From Sambucus nigra (taxonomy: Eukaryota; Streptophyta; Magnoliopsida; Dipsacales; Adoxaceae), in the NCBI GenBank assembly GCA_949130495.1, contig OX422215.1, forward strand, positions 71,563,244 through 71,627,243: a stretch of DNA of 64,000 nucleotides. The letters run 5' to 3'. A program made the translations under genes and the position numbers. Position 1 is the stretch's first letter, and every line of letters starts with the position of its first letter. The notes under the pieces are model-generated. The model worked only from the letters and a program-made list of their open reading frames with translations, did not search any database and was not told the origin of the DNA. Positions 32,614 through 44,310 of the stretch are shown here, piece by piece.

Positions 32614-34448
32614 TGTCACACCCCGCGCAATCCGATAGATAGGGTGGCCAGCCATCGCCGCCGAGCTGAGACAGGCATGAACTAAATAAATACTATTCTT
32701 AGCATGAGAAAATATGAGACATAATAAAATCCATCCACAAGATCAAGTGTTTAATGAATCTCAAATGATCATAAGCAACTGAGCAATAAAAGATCCATTA
32801 CAGGCTAAAACTCCGAATAAATACAATCTCTAAAAATATGAAACTAAATAAACTCCAACTGAATCCAGTGAAATAACTGAATAAAATCCATAACAACTTT
32901 GGAACCGAATGGCCCAATCAAAAACATAAACTGTGTCTCAAAGTAAATAGGAAGGAATGAAACACTAAACTAAATCAATACGCATAAGGTAGAGCAACTC
33001 CAACTGCACCTCCAAGCAAAACTCCAATTAATTCTATGCATCTTCTCCAACTTATCCTGAAAAAGTTAGTCAACGCACAAGGTCAGAGCTCCGAGCATGA
33101 ATACACACTATTCCCCTCAAATAGGATACTGGAACCTAGACAGTAGCATTATATGCAATAAATATCACAACAGAATATTTTAAATTAAACGAGATATATA
33201 TAAATCACTAACTACTCGCAGAAATCCCCATTTAAAAAGTCACACAAATATGATTTTAAATTCCCAAGTCCGACGATGTTAATTTAATTAAATTAACCAA
33301 CTTTTATTATTGTTCTCACTTATTATTATGGCGGTCATCCCGCCCCGGGTGGTAATTTCCACCAAAGGGTCACACTTTCCCTTGCCAAAATGTCATCTGA
33401 ATCCGTTTAAACTGTCAATCGCCCACAATTTGATAAGGTTCCACACACGATACGACATAAATCGCCTGCTGACTCGTTTAAACTGTCGGTCCCTGACACA
33501 TTATGTCGCCATAAATTTTAATACCTGTTTTTATCTTAGGCATTAATTCTCCATTTCTCAATTTCACAATATATAAATGACCCCACCTTTTTAATCGATA
33601 TGAGATCCTCAAAATACCCCTTAGTCCCATACCTAAGGATTCCCAAGTTATATTTACGTCCTACCCTATTTATCGGATGAATTTCTAACTTAAATCTCGA
33701 CCTAGTCTCATGCCTAGGCTAGCGTAATGACGACACAATACCAAAAATTAGCCCACCCCTGATATAATAAAGTCATAATAATCTACCCTCACTAGTCCCA
33801 TACCTAGAAAGCATAAATCATCAAAAGGCCTACCCACTAGTGTCATACCTAGAAGGAATCCTAAAATATAGGGAGAGTATTCATGTCTGTTATTAGTTGG
33901 ATAAAAATCTGAGTAGAAGGTTGAACTCCTCTAGATGAAAACACCAATTGAATTTTCAAAACTTGTTAAAAGATGGGGCTAGGGGTTGAACATGAGAGGA
34001 AAATAGGTTTGGAAAAGCTTTCTGGAGAAAGTTTGGGAGCAAAGTGATTTTCAAAGTCCCAGTCCCACCTAGTTTAGTATATAAAGGGTTTAGGAGTTAA
34101 AACGTAATTAGGAGTCTAACCAAGCCATCGCCTCAGCGTCGTTCGAACGACATGCGACGCCGTTCGAACGACATACGTTGTCGTTTGAACGACCCCCAAA
34201 ATCCAAAATTAAATCTTTTAAAATACAATTTTAATTATCTGATAAAAATACATTAGCTGAACAAATACGCACCTGCCAGTTAAATATTTAAATAAAAACC
34301 TTATAACCTTTTATAAAAGACCCGAATTAATTCCCAATTGAAAAATTTACTAATAAAACCAATTTAAATTCTTAAAGGCCAGTAACTCCAAGATTTTGTT
34401 TTTTCTCCAAATTAATAAAAATCAATAATTAAAACATGGGGTGTTACA
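32614..34448 (-). repeat. 5' LTR of the short-interior gypsy element (1,835 bp)
   Basis: Plus strand TGTCACACCCCGCGC...ATGGGGTGTTACA. Collinear with 29,690-32,031 except for the 500-bp difference. Both LTRs contain matched short frames (30,372-30,602 and 33,310-33,546) that are LTR sequence, not genes. Three TCGTTCGAACGA-type palindromes lie at 34,138-34,193. Confidence 0.9.
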
Positions 34449-34550
34449 TCCATGTCCTTAGATATAATTGAGAAGGATAATTTATAAATTTTTCCTCATT
34501 AATAGTGAAATATTCTACTACAATTAGCTTTATATCATTTAACTATCATT

Positions 34551-34622
34551 AGCGTCGCGTTTGGTCTTGATGACCCACTTATACCCGCCTTTAGTGCAAC
34601 AATTATGTAATTCAACGAGATC
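34551..34622 (-). pseudogene. Copia-2 RT N-terminal motif
   Basis: Minus-strand translation gives NCCTKGGYKWVIKTKRDA, matching the conserved start of copia RT (usual: G-K-IGCKWVFK-K). The same place in Copia-1 (about 12,065-12,130) has lost part of it. Confidence 0.65.
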
Positions 34623-36679
34623 TTAAACTTAGTTGTAGTCCATTAGTTTTACTTCTTATAACTTGTAAAAACAAAAACAAATCATTATTTATTCCTGCGC
34701 TAAATTCATATTCATGTAGATACATCACATAATCATTTAGAATAGTAGACTCCTTTTAGGATCTTCTTAATACTATTCTTTATGATTTTATTAATATTTC
34801 TCTCATGGTGATAATACCATCATTTAGTGGTTGATTGTTTATTTGTTCTTTGTTGTTTAGACAATCTAATAACTGAAAGAACAAGTATTCAAGAAAGTCA
34901 TCGATAATGGAATAAGTACCCTACCTTCCTTTATAACATATTTCATGATTTTCTACTCTCATTAATTTCACCATTCATAATGAATTTGACATTTTCGATT
35001 TTTTTTAATAAAATAAGTACGTGTGAATGATTATATAATTATGTAGGTCCACTTTAAGGGAAGTTTCTCATAACCTCCCACTTGGGCCACATAGGTCATC
35101 TTGATATTAGATATTGTAATACCTTAAGAGAATAATTCGACTATTAAAATTTATAAGCAATATTACAAAATCTTATCCACGAAAATTATTAAAGGGAGTC
35201 TAGATTTAATTTGATACAAGATTAAAAAGTTTCATCAATAAGTCTACAATTATGATGCATGCTCAAAACAATCTTTAAAAGAAATATATACAAACTTTAT
35301 TTTATACAAAACATCAAAAGGAATATCGTAACCTTTGAAAAAAATACACTGAAAGATTCTTTAGAAAATATTCCTCACGATCAAGTCTAGACAAATATTT
35401 TTCAAGAAAATTGAAAACATTGAGGGTTTATGAAAGACAAATGGCGATTTGATTCCCCAAGAATAAAAGAAAGATGGCCTTCTTTGAATTTCTAATTGGT
35501 TTTGTAAAGAATCCTTGCATCAAATTTAAACATTTTCGTAGCACTCTAAGTTTAATTTGAAACATACGCAGGTTAAATATTTAAAATTATTTTCGAACTA
35601 TACGCTATGCTTCACACAATCTACCTTAACTTACTTGAATATATAACATAATAAGTACCTACTAGTGTGAAAACGATGACTCATATATACATTTAATCTT
35701 TAGCATTATTAGTCTGAGCGTGCGACATCATCTGCATTAAAATAACACTCAATATATTTAATCTCTTCAAACTTTATATGGAGTATTCCATGCATTATTC
35801 ATAAACAATAGTTGGTTCATAATTAAAAGTTACATATAAAGATCTAATACAATAATTGAAACTTAACTCTTTACTTCATTCTAAGAAGTTAGGATCGAGA
35901 GAATTAAACATACGAGAAATGCAATTTTAGAGAAACAAAATGAGATACAATAATATGATAAAATAATGAGATAAATTACTCACTTCATTAATGCTTTGAT
36001 TTAACAACACAAACATTGATAACATAATAATACATATAGTGCATAATTGTGATTTTTCTTCAGTAGTAACCATGAAATATCAATGATATTGAATGCCATA
36101 GTTCATTTCATTATGCACTAATATGTATGCAGATGCCTTCCCAACAATAATTGAATAAACAATAATATGTATGCAACATCATAAAGTATCAATACCCTAG
36201 CATTTAATATCATACATGGATCCGTAGGCAATCAAAATATGCATGATATGAACACATTAGTCTGATATTTATCTCTTCTGGAATGGAGCACTTTAATGAA
36301 CACAAAACCTTACATTATATAAATATTAAAGATATGAATACATGTGCAAAATACTTGTAATACAAAATTAAATTATATTATTATCTATTGCTTAATTTGA
36401 AATTCACAAAATATTTTAATGTAGCGTAATGTGAAAATCAAATAGACAGGGACTTATAGGATATATTGGGTGAATAATAATAAATGAGTGAAACATCAAT
36501 AATTTATTCTCACCTCATCATACATAAAGTCAAAAACTTATGTATGAGGACCAAATTACAAAAATTGATCCAAAGCCCCTTCATGGTTATATTAATGCAC
36601 AACATTATTATATCGAAGAGAATATTAAGTTAATGATGTTTTTAGGGTATTTAAATTGGTGACATGCTAATTAATTTCA

Positions 36680-37270
36680 AAAATCATGGTATCTATGTTT
36701 GATGTCCAATAATTCATTAATAAAAAATATTGTTACCTATTAATATTCGGTTAATCATAGCTACCTTACTTGTAGCATCTGTGTTTGATGTCCAACAAAA
36801 TTAATTATGATTAAGTGAATAAATATAATACACCAACAATTTAACATTATCATAGATGAGTCTAATGTTCACAATTTCAAATTATAGTCCGTGTTTGGCA
36901 TCTAATCTAATCTAATGACAACATAAACATTAGAGTTACAACTTTACCATACACCTAAAATCCACACATATGAATTATAGCTTGTGTTTGGCATCTAATT
37001 CAACTTAAACATGAGTATTAATATCCGAACGAAATCATCAATCTAGTATCCACACATACGAATTGGACCCTGTGATTCGCATTTAATTCAACTTAACATG
37101 AATACTCGCATTAATAATGAACCATACATCCAACACTCATACACATGAACTATAGCATGTGTTTGGCATCTAATCCAACTAAACACGAATATTGGTATAA
37201 AAAACGAAATCATAAATCTAATATCCATACATACGAATTATAGCTTGTATTTGGTATCTAATTCAATATA
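36680..37270. repeat. Tandem array with TGTGTTTGGCATCTAAT words in Copia-2
   Basis: Seven related units beginning near 36,690, 36,776, 36,889, 36,984, 37,068, 37,157 and 37,244. Spacing is 84-113 bp. It sits in the 5' internal region of Copia-2, matching the array at 14,330-14,820 in Copia-1. Confidence 0.7.
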
Positions 37271-37786
37271 AACATGTATAATAGAATTAACTTGAATAAA
37301 GGAAACGACTCCCGTGGTGGGAAAATACATAATATTTGGAAAAATCGTAATTTTTGCCAAAAATAGAAAATTTGAGTTAACACCACACGGATATATAGAA
37401 TTACTCCGGAACTCGAAACAATTTGTGGAATTCCAAAATCAATTTTCTGGAGTGAGATATGGACGTCAATAGTATTGCTAAAAACGGAAAAAACGACCAT
37501 AAACGACGTCAAAACACAAAAGTAAGGCGACGCCCATTGTATGTAATTGGTTTTGTTTATCTCGACGTTTCCAGTTGACCATGGCAAGTTTTGACCTTAA
37601 ATGCAACAAGTGAGTATTGGCGACAGAAGAAAAACGTACAAAAAGTCTTAAGCATACTTTAAGAGCAAATTTAATGACAAAAAATTAAATGTCGCAGAAA
37701 ATCTTAGGCACACAAAAATAATTTAATGTAGATTTTATTATAGACAAACATCAATAAAGGAAAATCATGAAATCTTAAATTTTAGC

Positions 37787-37796
37787 GTTGATACCA
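37787..37796 (-). other. Copia-2 primer-binding site
   Basis: Minus strand TGGTATCAAC, two bases inside the LTR; matches the first eight bases of the initiator-Met site. Confidence 0.8.
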
Positions 37797-37798
37797 CA

Positions 37799-38365
37799 TA
37801 TAAAATCATTCTTAAGAACGCCCTAATATTAATCACTAACACATTAATTTGATTAAACTTTAGCATACACTTGTTCTTAATAAAAAGATCTTGGATCTTC
37901 ATGTTTTCACAAAATATGCCTAAATAATATAAAAGAATGATCACCTTGATCCAATGCATTGATCAAGTTTGTTGTAGAAGCCTCTTTTAATCATCTTGAT
38001 TAATTTCTCCCGTAATACCTCTTCTGTAATTAAAAATTGCGCTTAAATGGAATTTTGAAAATTTCTCCCTCTAGCCTAATATATTTATGCAAATTATTTG
38101 ATGGAGAATAACCTACTGTATATAGGGTGAAAGAGAACCCGGATCTCCTATGTAAACTATAATTCTACCATTCATTACAGATAGACTTGCATTATAAGAC
38201 TGACCCACTTAATCTCTTAAAATCTCGGTGACATATCTAAAGGTCTCTTAACCAAATCGGATTTCTATGCTGGATCACATCAGGTAGGACTCTTTTATTT
38301 AACTCATTAATTAATTCGGAAATTCGAAATTTTGAAATTATTGAATGGATAAAATATTCCTAACA
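37799..38365 (-). repeat. Copia-2 5' LTR (567 bp)
   Basis: On the minus strand it starts TGTTAGGAATATTTTATCC and ends GATTTTATA. Homologous to 27,943-28,486. Followed by the GTTTA target duplication. Confidence 0.9.
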
Positions 38366-38525
38366 GTTTAAACATTTCATCCTAACCCTGATTAATTTTT
38401 TAATGGTAGGATGAAATGTTTTAACACCCCACAAAAAAATCACCTCAAAATATTTTTTTTAATATTGTATAAAAATTAATCCGCACCATTTGGTCCTTAA
38501 GTAAGTCTGCACAGGATCCTTTCCC
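38366..38525. mobile_element. Right arm of the foldback MITE split by Copia-2
   Basis: Begins with the duplicated GTTTA and reads AACATTTCATCCTAACC, a short spacer, GGTAGGATGAAATGTTTT, and then the reverse complement of the left arm to GGATCCTTTCCC. Joining it to 27,831-27,942 restores a continuous hairpin. Confidence 0.75.
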
Positions 38526-39060
38526 TATCTCAGAACTTAGAAGATGCTTCTATCCTGCACTGCATCCCCAAGCACCCTCCAAGTACTAATGGGATTTATT
38601 GTTTTAATCTGTTCATACTCGAGCCTTCCCATATTGCATATCATGAGATCTTGTCATTCACCAATAAAGCAAGATGACTATATGATTCTTTTGTTTCTAA
38701 TCAAAATAAATAAATAAAATAAATTAACACAGATGACCTGTTAATTTGTTCTCATAACACTGACCATGTACTAAAACGATATTGGTACTCCAGTTAAAAA
38801 TTATTCAAGCAATTATAGAATCATGAAAGCACTTTCCAACAATGGGTGCAATCAAACAGTCGTCAATAAATGCACACCTTAAGATTCAAATGAAAAATAT
38901 AATTATGGGCTTAAAAAGGCCTTTTTGGACAAAATGATTAGATTTGGACTTAAACCCACGTTCTCAAGCTTGACAGCCCGATAATTTATTACTGCACCAA
39001 GAAATGACCCCTATTCGAGGAAAAATAACATGCCACCACAAAATTATGAATGGAAATTCT
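38526..39060. other. Spacer downstream of the remorin gene
   Basis: No repeat ends or coding sequence recognised. Confidence 0.4.
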
Positions 39061-39062
39061 TG

Positions 39063-39418
39063 GGCTAAAGTGCAAATAAAGACCCTGAACTTTCACATTT
39101 TTGCACGAAACCCCACGAATTACGCACTATTACAAAGACCCCCTAATCTGTCACTAAAAAATGTCCTTAAAAAGTTTTGTGAAGGGGGTAGTTGCAACAA
39201 AATGCATAGTTTGGGGTGTTGTTGGGACGTATCCTTTTTCGTTTTCTTAGTAAGAGTGAAAAGGTGAAGAAGCACGACTATTCGAGGCACGAGTCAAAAA
39301 TGAAATTTCTACTAGCTACAACGTATTTAAATGGAACTGATCCCATAGAGGACTAATACAAGCCTGAGGGGGTAATTTGAAAATAATTGAAAGTTCAGGG
39401 GGCATTTGTACTTTAGCC
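39063..39418. mobile_element. MITE in the 3' flank of the remorin gene (356 bp)
   Basis: Ends GGCTAAAGTGCAAATAAAG and CATTTGTACTTTAGCC are inverted repeats continuing as CCCTGAACTTTCA / GAAAGTTCAGGG. This is a common non-autonomous plant element type; Mutator-like is possible. No clear target duplication was found. It starts about 26 bp after the remorin stop codon (minus direction), so it is likely in the 3' UTR or overlaps the polyadenylation region. A frame at 39,004-39,267 is not a gene. Confidence 0.75.
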
Positions 39419-39444
39419 TTTCAAGGAAATACATGGCATGGATG

Positions 39445-42400
39445 CTACCAGCATAAGGAAGGCAACTTAATGGAGAAAGAAGATGGCAGATGACCTGTCC
39501 TCCTTATATAATCTGCCCTTTCTGAAGTCCTTAAGGATTTTTCATTTAGTTTGGCCTCGGCATTTGCGCGTTTCTCCTCTGCTATCCTCCTAGTTGCAAC
39601 AAGTTTGTTTGTATACCTCTCTTGTGCTCGAGTCCTTTGTCTTTCAGCCTTCACCTAAGGGTAGGAAAACACAAGGATTTCATAAATTTATTGACCACTG
39701 CAAAACATTTTGGGCATTGTCTGCAATTCCGAACTACAACAATTTATTTGGCAAGCTACGATTCAGATTCCAAAGTCCTGAAAGTCATTCACAACAAAAG
39801 ACAATTAAATATTTGGGTTATTTTGAGTTACGCCCCCATTTTTACGCTCACTTTTGAGTTACTCGCAACTCGATAAAAAAATGAATTATTCCTCATTCAT
39901 CCCTTTTGTGACACATTTGAGCCTTTTGTGATTCTTTTGGTATCAAACTCAACTATTTTTAATAAGCTGGTGGTAACTCAAAAGTGGAGGTGTAACTCAA
40001 AATAACCCTAAAAATCAAAACAAGGCCTGGCATTCTATAATTAATTTCTGAAGCCTTTTTCCTAATGTAACCGTTTGATATCACATTTCCTTTCTTTCCT
40101 TCTCTAGAGATATTTCAGTTAACTGCAAGTATATGTCTATCATAAACGAATATCTCCAAGTACAAATAAGTACGATATGGTAAACTGGACTTAGAATGTA
40201 TTTTGATGTATAAGCATATGCAGGGCCGACCCTGAGGATTGAGAGGGGACATAGGCGAGCTTTTATATAGAGGCCCTTTGTATACAAATTCATTTTCACA
40301 AGTAGTCACATTTCTTTTAATAAAATGAAGTGATACATAACATAGTCACCACTTGTAACGGCCTATTGTGGTACTTGCCAACATAAAATAAAAAATTAAA
40401 ATAATTAGAAAAATGAAACAGTACACAATTTTAACAACTTTTTTGACAAATTGCAGCTTTGTAATGCCGTGGTGCGGTCTTTGTGGTGAGTGAGGTACAA
40501 AGCGTAGGAATAAGAGAGCCAAAATTGCAAAAACATGAGAAAGAGTGATTTGTGACAGTACAACCACTATTGAAACTGTAACATAGTGGTAAAAGTTGGG
40601 TTTCTAAATCTGAATTCAAATCCAAATAATGAAGTGATATGATAATTAGTATATGTCGGTATAAGAGCTTTCAAATAAAAAGTAGGTCTTAACGTTAGAT
40701 TGTGACAAAAAAGAATGATTTAAAATTTTAACATACAAATTTCTGCCTAAAAAAAATCAACATGTAAACTTATATGAAGCCTGCCAAATTGGGGGCCTTA
40801 AGGGACCGCCTTGGTTACCATACCACAGCACTGGCCATGCTCGTATGATGTGCGGGCCCCAACCCAGGTGCATATGACATCCAATCCGCATATATGTATT
40901 CTCCCCTTCCTCGATAAAGCTTGACCAAGAGCATTAGGGGTGATTTGGATGCCCCATGCCAAATGAACAAATACTTTGAAAAATTTAAGCCTTGTTTTTA
41001 ACCCAAAAACTTGGCCCAAAAATTGAAGTTTGTTCCAATTGAGAAATCCGGAAGGAGTCATACTTCTCGAACCCAAGGAAATCCATACCACATAGTGTCC
41101 ATAGGCTAAATATATGTGTAAACCCATGTACCCTTTGATCTCAACTCCCAGAAGGCAATATCTTCGTTTCCTCCCTTCATTATTCATCATGGCCCAAATC
41201 ATCATAGACATACACCACAAACCCATTAATGCCTTGGACCATACCAGCTGTTTCAATCCATCATCAAACAAGACCTCCTGATGTATATGAGTATGATCCC
41301 TGGGCCCCAAAGGCGTGACCACGCATCATACACGTATACAACATGATTCAAAGGAAAAACAAGACAGTTGCACTCATGAAAATACATACATTTCTCTATC
41401 TATCTATTAATGGATTAAGTGGTGGGCACCAGAAATTTTGCAAGGGAGAAGAAAATAATACTAACAATTAAATACGCTGTGCGGGTGTGGGTATGAACAC
41501 AGGTGTTTTGGACTAATACTTTCACAATGAAAAGAAAGTATCGCGGTTCCACCAGGAAAATTAGAGCATTATGTATATTATGAAATAATGATATATCTGA
41601 ATTAATCGTTCCAGTAATTTTTTAATAGAAATAATAAAATGCGAGTAGTAGTACCTCCATTCTTTTCATTTCCATTTCGGCTTTTCTCTTCTCGTGATTT
41701 TCCCAGGCCTGTATCTTCACCTCGTCACGCTTATATCTGCAGATCCACATTACGAACATATTCCATAACCATTTAAATGCCAATTTATTAACATTGGGAA
41801 ATTTTCCCTGTAATATTAATTAAAAAGGAACAGAAAAACATCTAAACAAACGGAAAATAGTTATTTAGCTTGGATTAGCTACTTCGTTTCTTTTGAGTAT
41901 TCACGTTTTTTTTTTAATCTCAAACCGGTATATTCGCCTATAACATTGGAGCTCTAGAGGAAAATGTATGATCAGTCTCTTAACATGAATTATGAGACTT
42001 TATATGTGAATTTACCAGACTGAGATTCCAACAAACCACAAAAAACTCCAACCAAATGAGCACTTATCGACCAAAGAAAAGGGTGAAAGACATCACCTTG
42101 CCACGTATTTGGTACGTTCTGCCTCATCCCAAGCCAATGCTCGCATTTCCATAGGATTAAGCTTTATAGATTGATCCAAATTTTTACTCCCAACCATATT
42201 ACTAGCATTGGATTTTTCTATATCTTGACTAAATCGCGTTGTCGAACCATTTTGGCACCTAACTGGAGTTGAGGATCCGGAGGATATGGGGCTTCTTGTT
42301 GCTGGTGTGGTGGCTCTAATAGGAGTACCTGTTCTTGAAGGCTCTTGGCTTGCAATTGGCGTCATCTCTGTTCCCATATCCCTCACACATATCGATCGGA

Positions 42401-42812
42401 CAATTGGTGTCGAATTTTGATTGATTTTCCAAATTGACTCATCACAGTCCACCTTCTTTGTTTCCACCTCATATCGAATTATATTTGCTGAATTGGGACA
42501 TGTATTTCCTCCCTCATCCTCAATGCCATAATAGTCATTTTTTGGAAATGGTGCTATTAGTCTCTTGTCATCCGCGTTTGAATTGCGTGACTCGTTTTTG
42601 GGTTGTTTTTTATCTCCCCCTCGCGATAAGTTGACTAACCACTTTTGTGCGTCGTCCCATTTGGATGGAGTTGGTTTTCCCAAGGGTGCCCGGTGGTGAG
42701 GAGTTCGATTTGTTACGTTTCCGTTGTGAAACTCGAAATTCATACCACTACTAGTTGAAATCTCATGTGCTGGTCCACTATTCAAGCACCCTTTATCCTC
42801 CATAGATCTCAT
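39445..42812 (-). CDS. Remorin family protein (three exons, 335 aa)
   Basis: Remorins are plant proteins that bind the inner face of the plasma membrane in nanodomains and act in signalling, infection and cell-to-cell transport. Exons: 42,812-42,097 (ATG, MRSMEDKG), 41,736-41,655, and 39,654-39,445 (TAG). Splice borders are CAAG|GTGATG, CTGCAG|ATATAA, GGAG|GTACTA and CCTTAG|GTGAAG. The total is 1,008 bp, in frame throughout. Residues 1-220 are a polar, probably disordered region with PSKWDDAQKWLVNLSRGG (49-66) and RDMGTEMTPIASQEPSRTGT (144-163), a signature I associate with group 6 remorins. Residues 222-325 form the Remorin_C domain, a coiled coil rich in Arg, Glu and Ala (AQERYTNKLVATRRIAEEKR). 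The C-terminal anchor LPSSFSIKLPSLCW includes a Cys suited to S-acylation. No break was seen. Intron 1 is 360 bp; intron 2, at 2,000 bp, carries transposon sequence. Confidence 0.93.
40221..40839. mobile_element. Non-autonomous hAT-like element in remorin intron 2
   Basis: Left end CAGGGCCGACCCTGAGG, followed by GGGGACATAGGCGAGC and AGGCCC; right end TTGGGGGCCTTAAGGGACCG and CACTGGCCATG. The layout resembles plant hAT MITEs with CAGGGCCGGCCC-type ends. The flanks AGCATATG and CTCGTATG agree in 5 of 8 bases, so the target duplication is only suggestive. There is no transposase. It lies wholly inside the intron. Confidence 0.55.
40840..41338. other. Unidentified segment of remorin intron 2 with an open frame
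   Basis: A minus-strand frame of 174 codons spans 40,798-41,322 (starts MVTPLGPRDHTHIHQEV). The region is less AT-rich than its surroundings. The edges both contain GTATGATG-like words (CTCGTATGATGTGCGG on the left; inverted, TGTATGATGCGTGG on the right), so it might be another small transposon. No domain recognised; splice junctions place it inside the intron. Confidence 0.3.
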
Positions 42813-43740
42813 CCCTATATATTTAGTAGAAATCTCTCTCTATTTATTTTCTTACACACACTAGAGATGTAGACGATGTTTAAACAAAAGCTCCTTTAAC
42901 CCATTTTGTAAAATATGATAACTATAATGCTAACATCAATTACAATATAGATCCCAACAAAATCAGTAGCTCGATTGTAAATTGAAAATATGCATTGATA
43001 ATTGAGTACATAATAGATATGTAATGTAGAAAATTGTCTGTACAAACAGTAAAGCCTTTTCCAAAACAGGAATTAGTGAAGTGATTTGAAATGAAAAAAA
43101 AATATAATAGTAACAAGAACACAAGAAGTAAAAACCTCAAGCCCCAGTGTGAAGTATCTTAGAAGGAAATTAAGAATAACGACCAAACACAAGTATCTAA
43201 CTCAGCTATGTGCTATGTAAAGATTATTTCTTTCAGTTAAGCTGAAGTTATCAACATGTTCACTACATTAAAACAATTGGTTTTTCTTTCTATGTCTCTA
43301 TTATATCAACCAAAAATCATTAGTGAACCCTTTGGATAAAATGACCCACACATTTAACAAGCCTTAAATGTTAAAACACTACACCCACTCACAAATAAAA
43401 CTGAAAATGACATGATTAATATTCTACATGTACGAAATAAAACCTCAAATCATGAGCCAACACATACAATCCTCAAATGGGTTATGAGTTGAAGAAGCAA
43501 AGCAAATGTGCATAAAATGAAGCCTTCAAAACCATGGGTTCTTGAGACTGGAAAGAGTTAATGAAATGTAGAGCATTAAGCATATCCACCCAACAGTAAG
43601 AAAGTAAAATATATTTCTTCTGCTTGGTTAAATTCAACAGCAGATGGGAACAATAGTTAAAATAGAACTAGCACATATAACTAAATCAAAGTGGGGTGCA
43701 TACTTTCACTCACTGTTAGAATTCTAGGGAAAAGTTTCAA
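42813..43740 (-). other. Upstream region of the remorin gene
   Basis: Should hold the 5' UTR and promoter. The sequence just before the ATG contains CTCTCT/GAGAGA tracts (42,825-42,850), common in plant 5' UTRs. No unambiguous TATA box or transcription start could be chosen. Confidence 0.35.
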
Positions 43741-43744
43741 TGAC

Positions 43745-44310
43745 ACCCAGATAAATATATTGTATTCTATGGGCCCTTCTCCCTATATACACACATGCAT
43801 ATATATAATACATTCAAGTGTAAAAAGAAGAAACCCTGAGCTTTTAAAGTTTTCTAAGAAACCCCCATGAATTACTTTTTATGCAAGAACCTCTTTAAAT
43901 ATGCATTTAATATACAAATCCCTTATTACGCGTCTCTAAAAATATCACTAAAAAGTGTCGAGAACAGAGTAGACGTAACAAAATGCATCATCCTACAGCA
44001 TTTATGTGGTTATTTTAAATGGGGCATATACCAAATAGTCCCCTCGAACTTTTTTTAATACACGTTTAGTCTAAGCCTTTTTATTTTGCACCAAAAAGTC
44101 CTTCACCATATCGCTGGCGCGAACCTTTAAAGATAAGAGAATAAGGGACTTTTTGGTACAAAATAAAAGACTTGGACTAAGTGTGTATTAAAAAATGTTT
44201 GAGGGACTTTTTGATATTTGATCCTATTTTTTAAAATTCACGGTTTTGAGGATACGCAGATAAATTTATTGTATTATACAAGGCATGCTACCTATATATA
44301 TAAGGAAAAT
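43745..44310. repeat. Diverged MITE-like sequence around a younger MITE
   Basis: Phrases at 43,830-43,985 (GAAACCCTGAGC, ACCCCCATGAATTAC, TCACTAAAAAGTGTCG, GTAACAAAATGCATCAT) parallel those of the MITE at 39,063-39,418, so it is probably an older relative. CAGATAAATATATTGTATT (43,753) and CAGATAAATTTATTGTATT (44,259) form a direct repeat bracketing it. Confidence 0.45.
44021..44224. mobile_element. Foldback MITE (204 bp)
   Basis: The two halves are long inverted repeats: left GGGGCATATACCAAATAGTC, TTAATACACGTTTAGTC, TTTTGCACCAAAAAGTCC; right GGACTTTTTGGTACAAAAT, GACTTGGACTAAGTGTGTA, GGGACTTTTTGATATTTGAT. The arms are about 85 bp with a short centre. It sits inside the diverged repeat at 43,745-44,310 and has no coding capacity. 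Confidence 0.8.

Larger units (their letters stand above)
29690..34448 (-). mobile_element. Short-interior gypsy element (Tekay/Del-like ends) inserted in Copia-2
   Basis: The LTRs are 32,614-34,448 (5', minus orientation) and 29,690-32,031 (3'). The minus-strand primer site TGGTATCAGAGC is exact at 32,600-32,611, two bases inside the 5' LTR. A PPT-like GTGGGGAAG lies just before the 3' LTR. The interior is only about 580 bp with no frame of interest, so the element could move only with proteins from a partner. The flanks TTTAT and TCCAT are a degraded 5-bp duplication: the unfilled site in Copia-1 (GAATTCCATGTCC, 11,973-11,985) shows the original was TCCAT. Confidence 0.9.
27943..38365 (-). 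mobile_element. Ty1/copia element (Copia-2) interrupted by a gypsy element
   Basis: The LTRs at 27,943-28,486 and 37,799-38,365 are clearly homologous. The 5-bp target duplication GTTTA is perfect at 27,938-27,942 and 38,366-38,370. An initiator-Met primer site (37,787-37,796) and a PPT-like GGACCATGTGGGAAAC (28,487-28,502) fix the minus orientation. The interior is decayed but collinear with Copia-1. RNase H remains at 28,895-29,240 and an RT N-terminal motif at 34,551-34,622. The stretch 29,690-34,448 is a later insertion. Without it the element would be about 5.7 kb. Confidence 0.92.
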
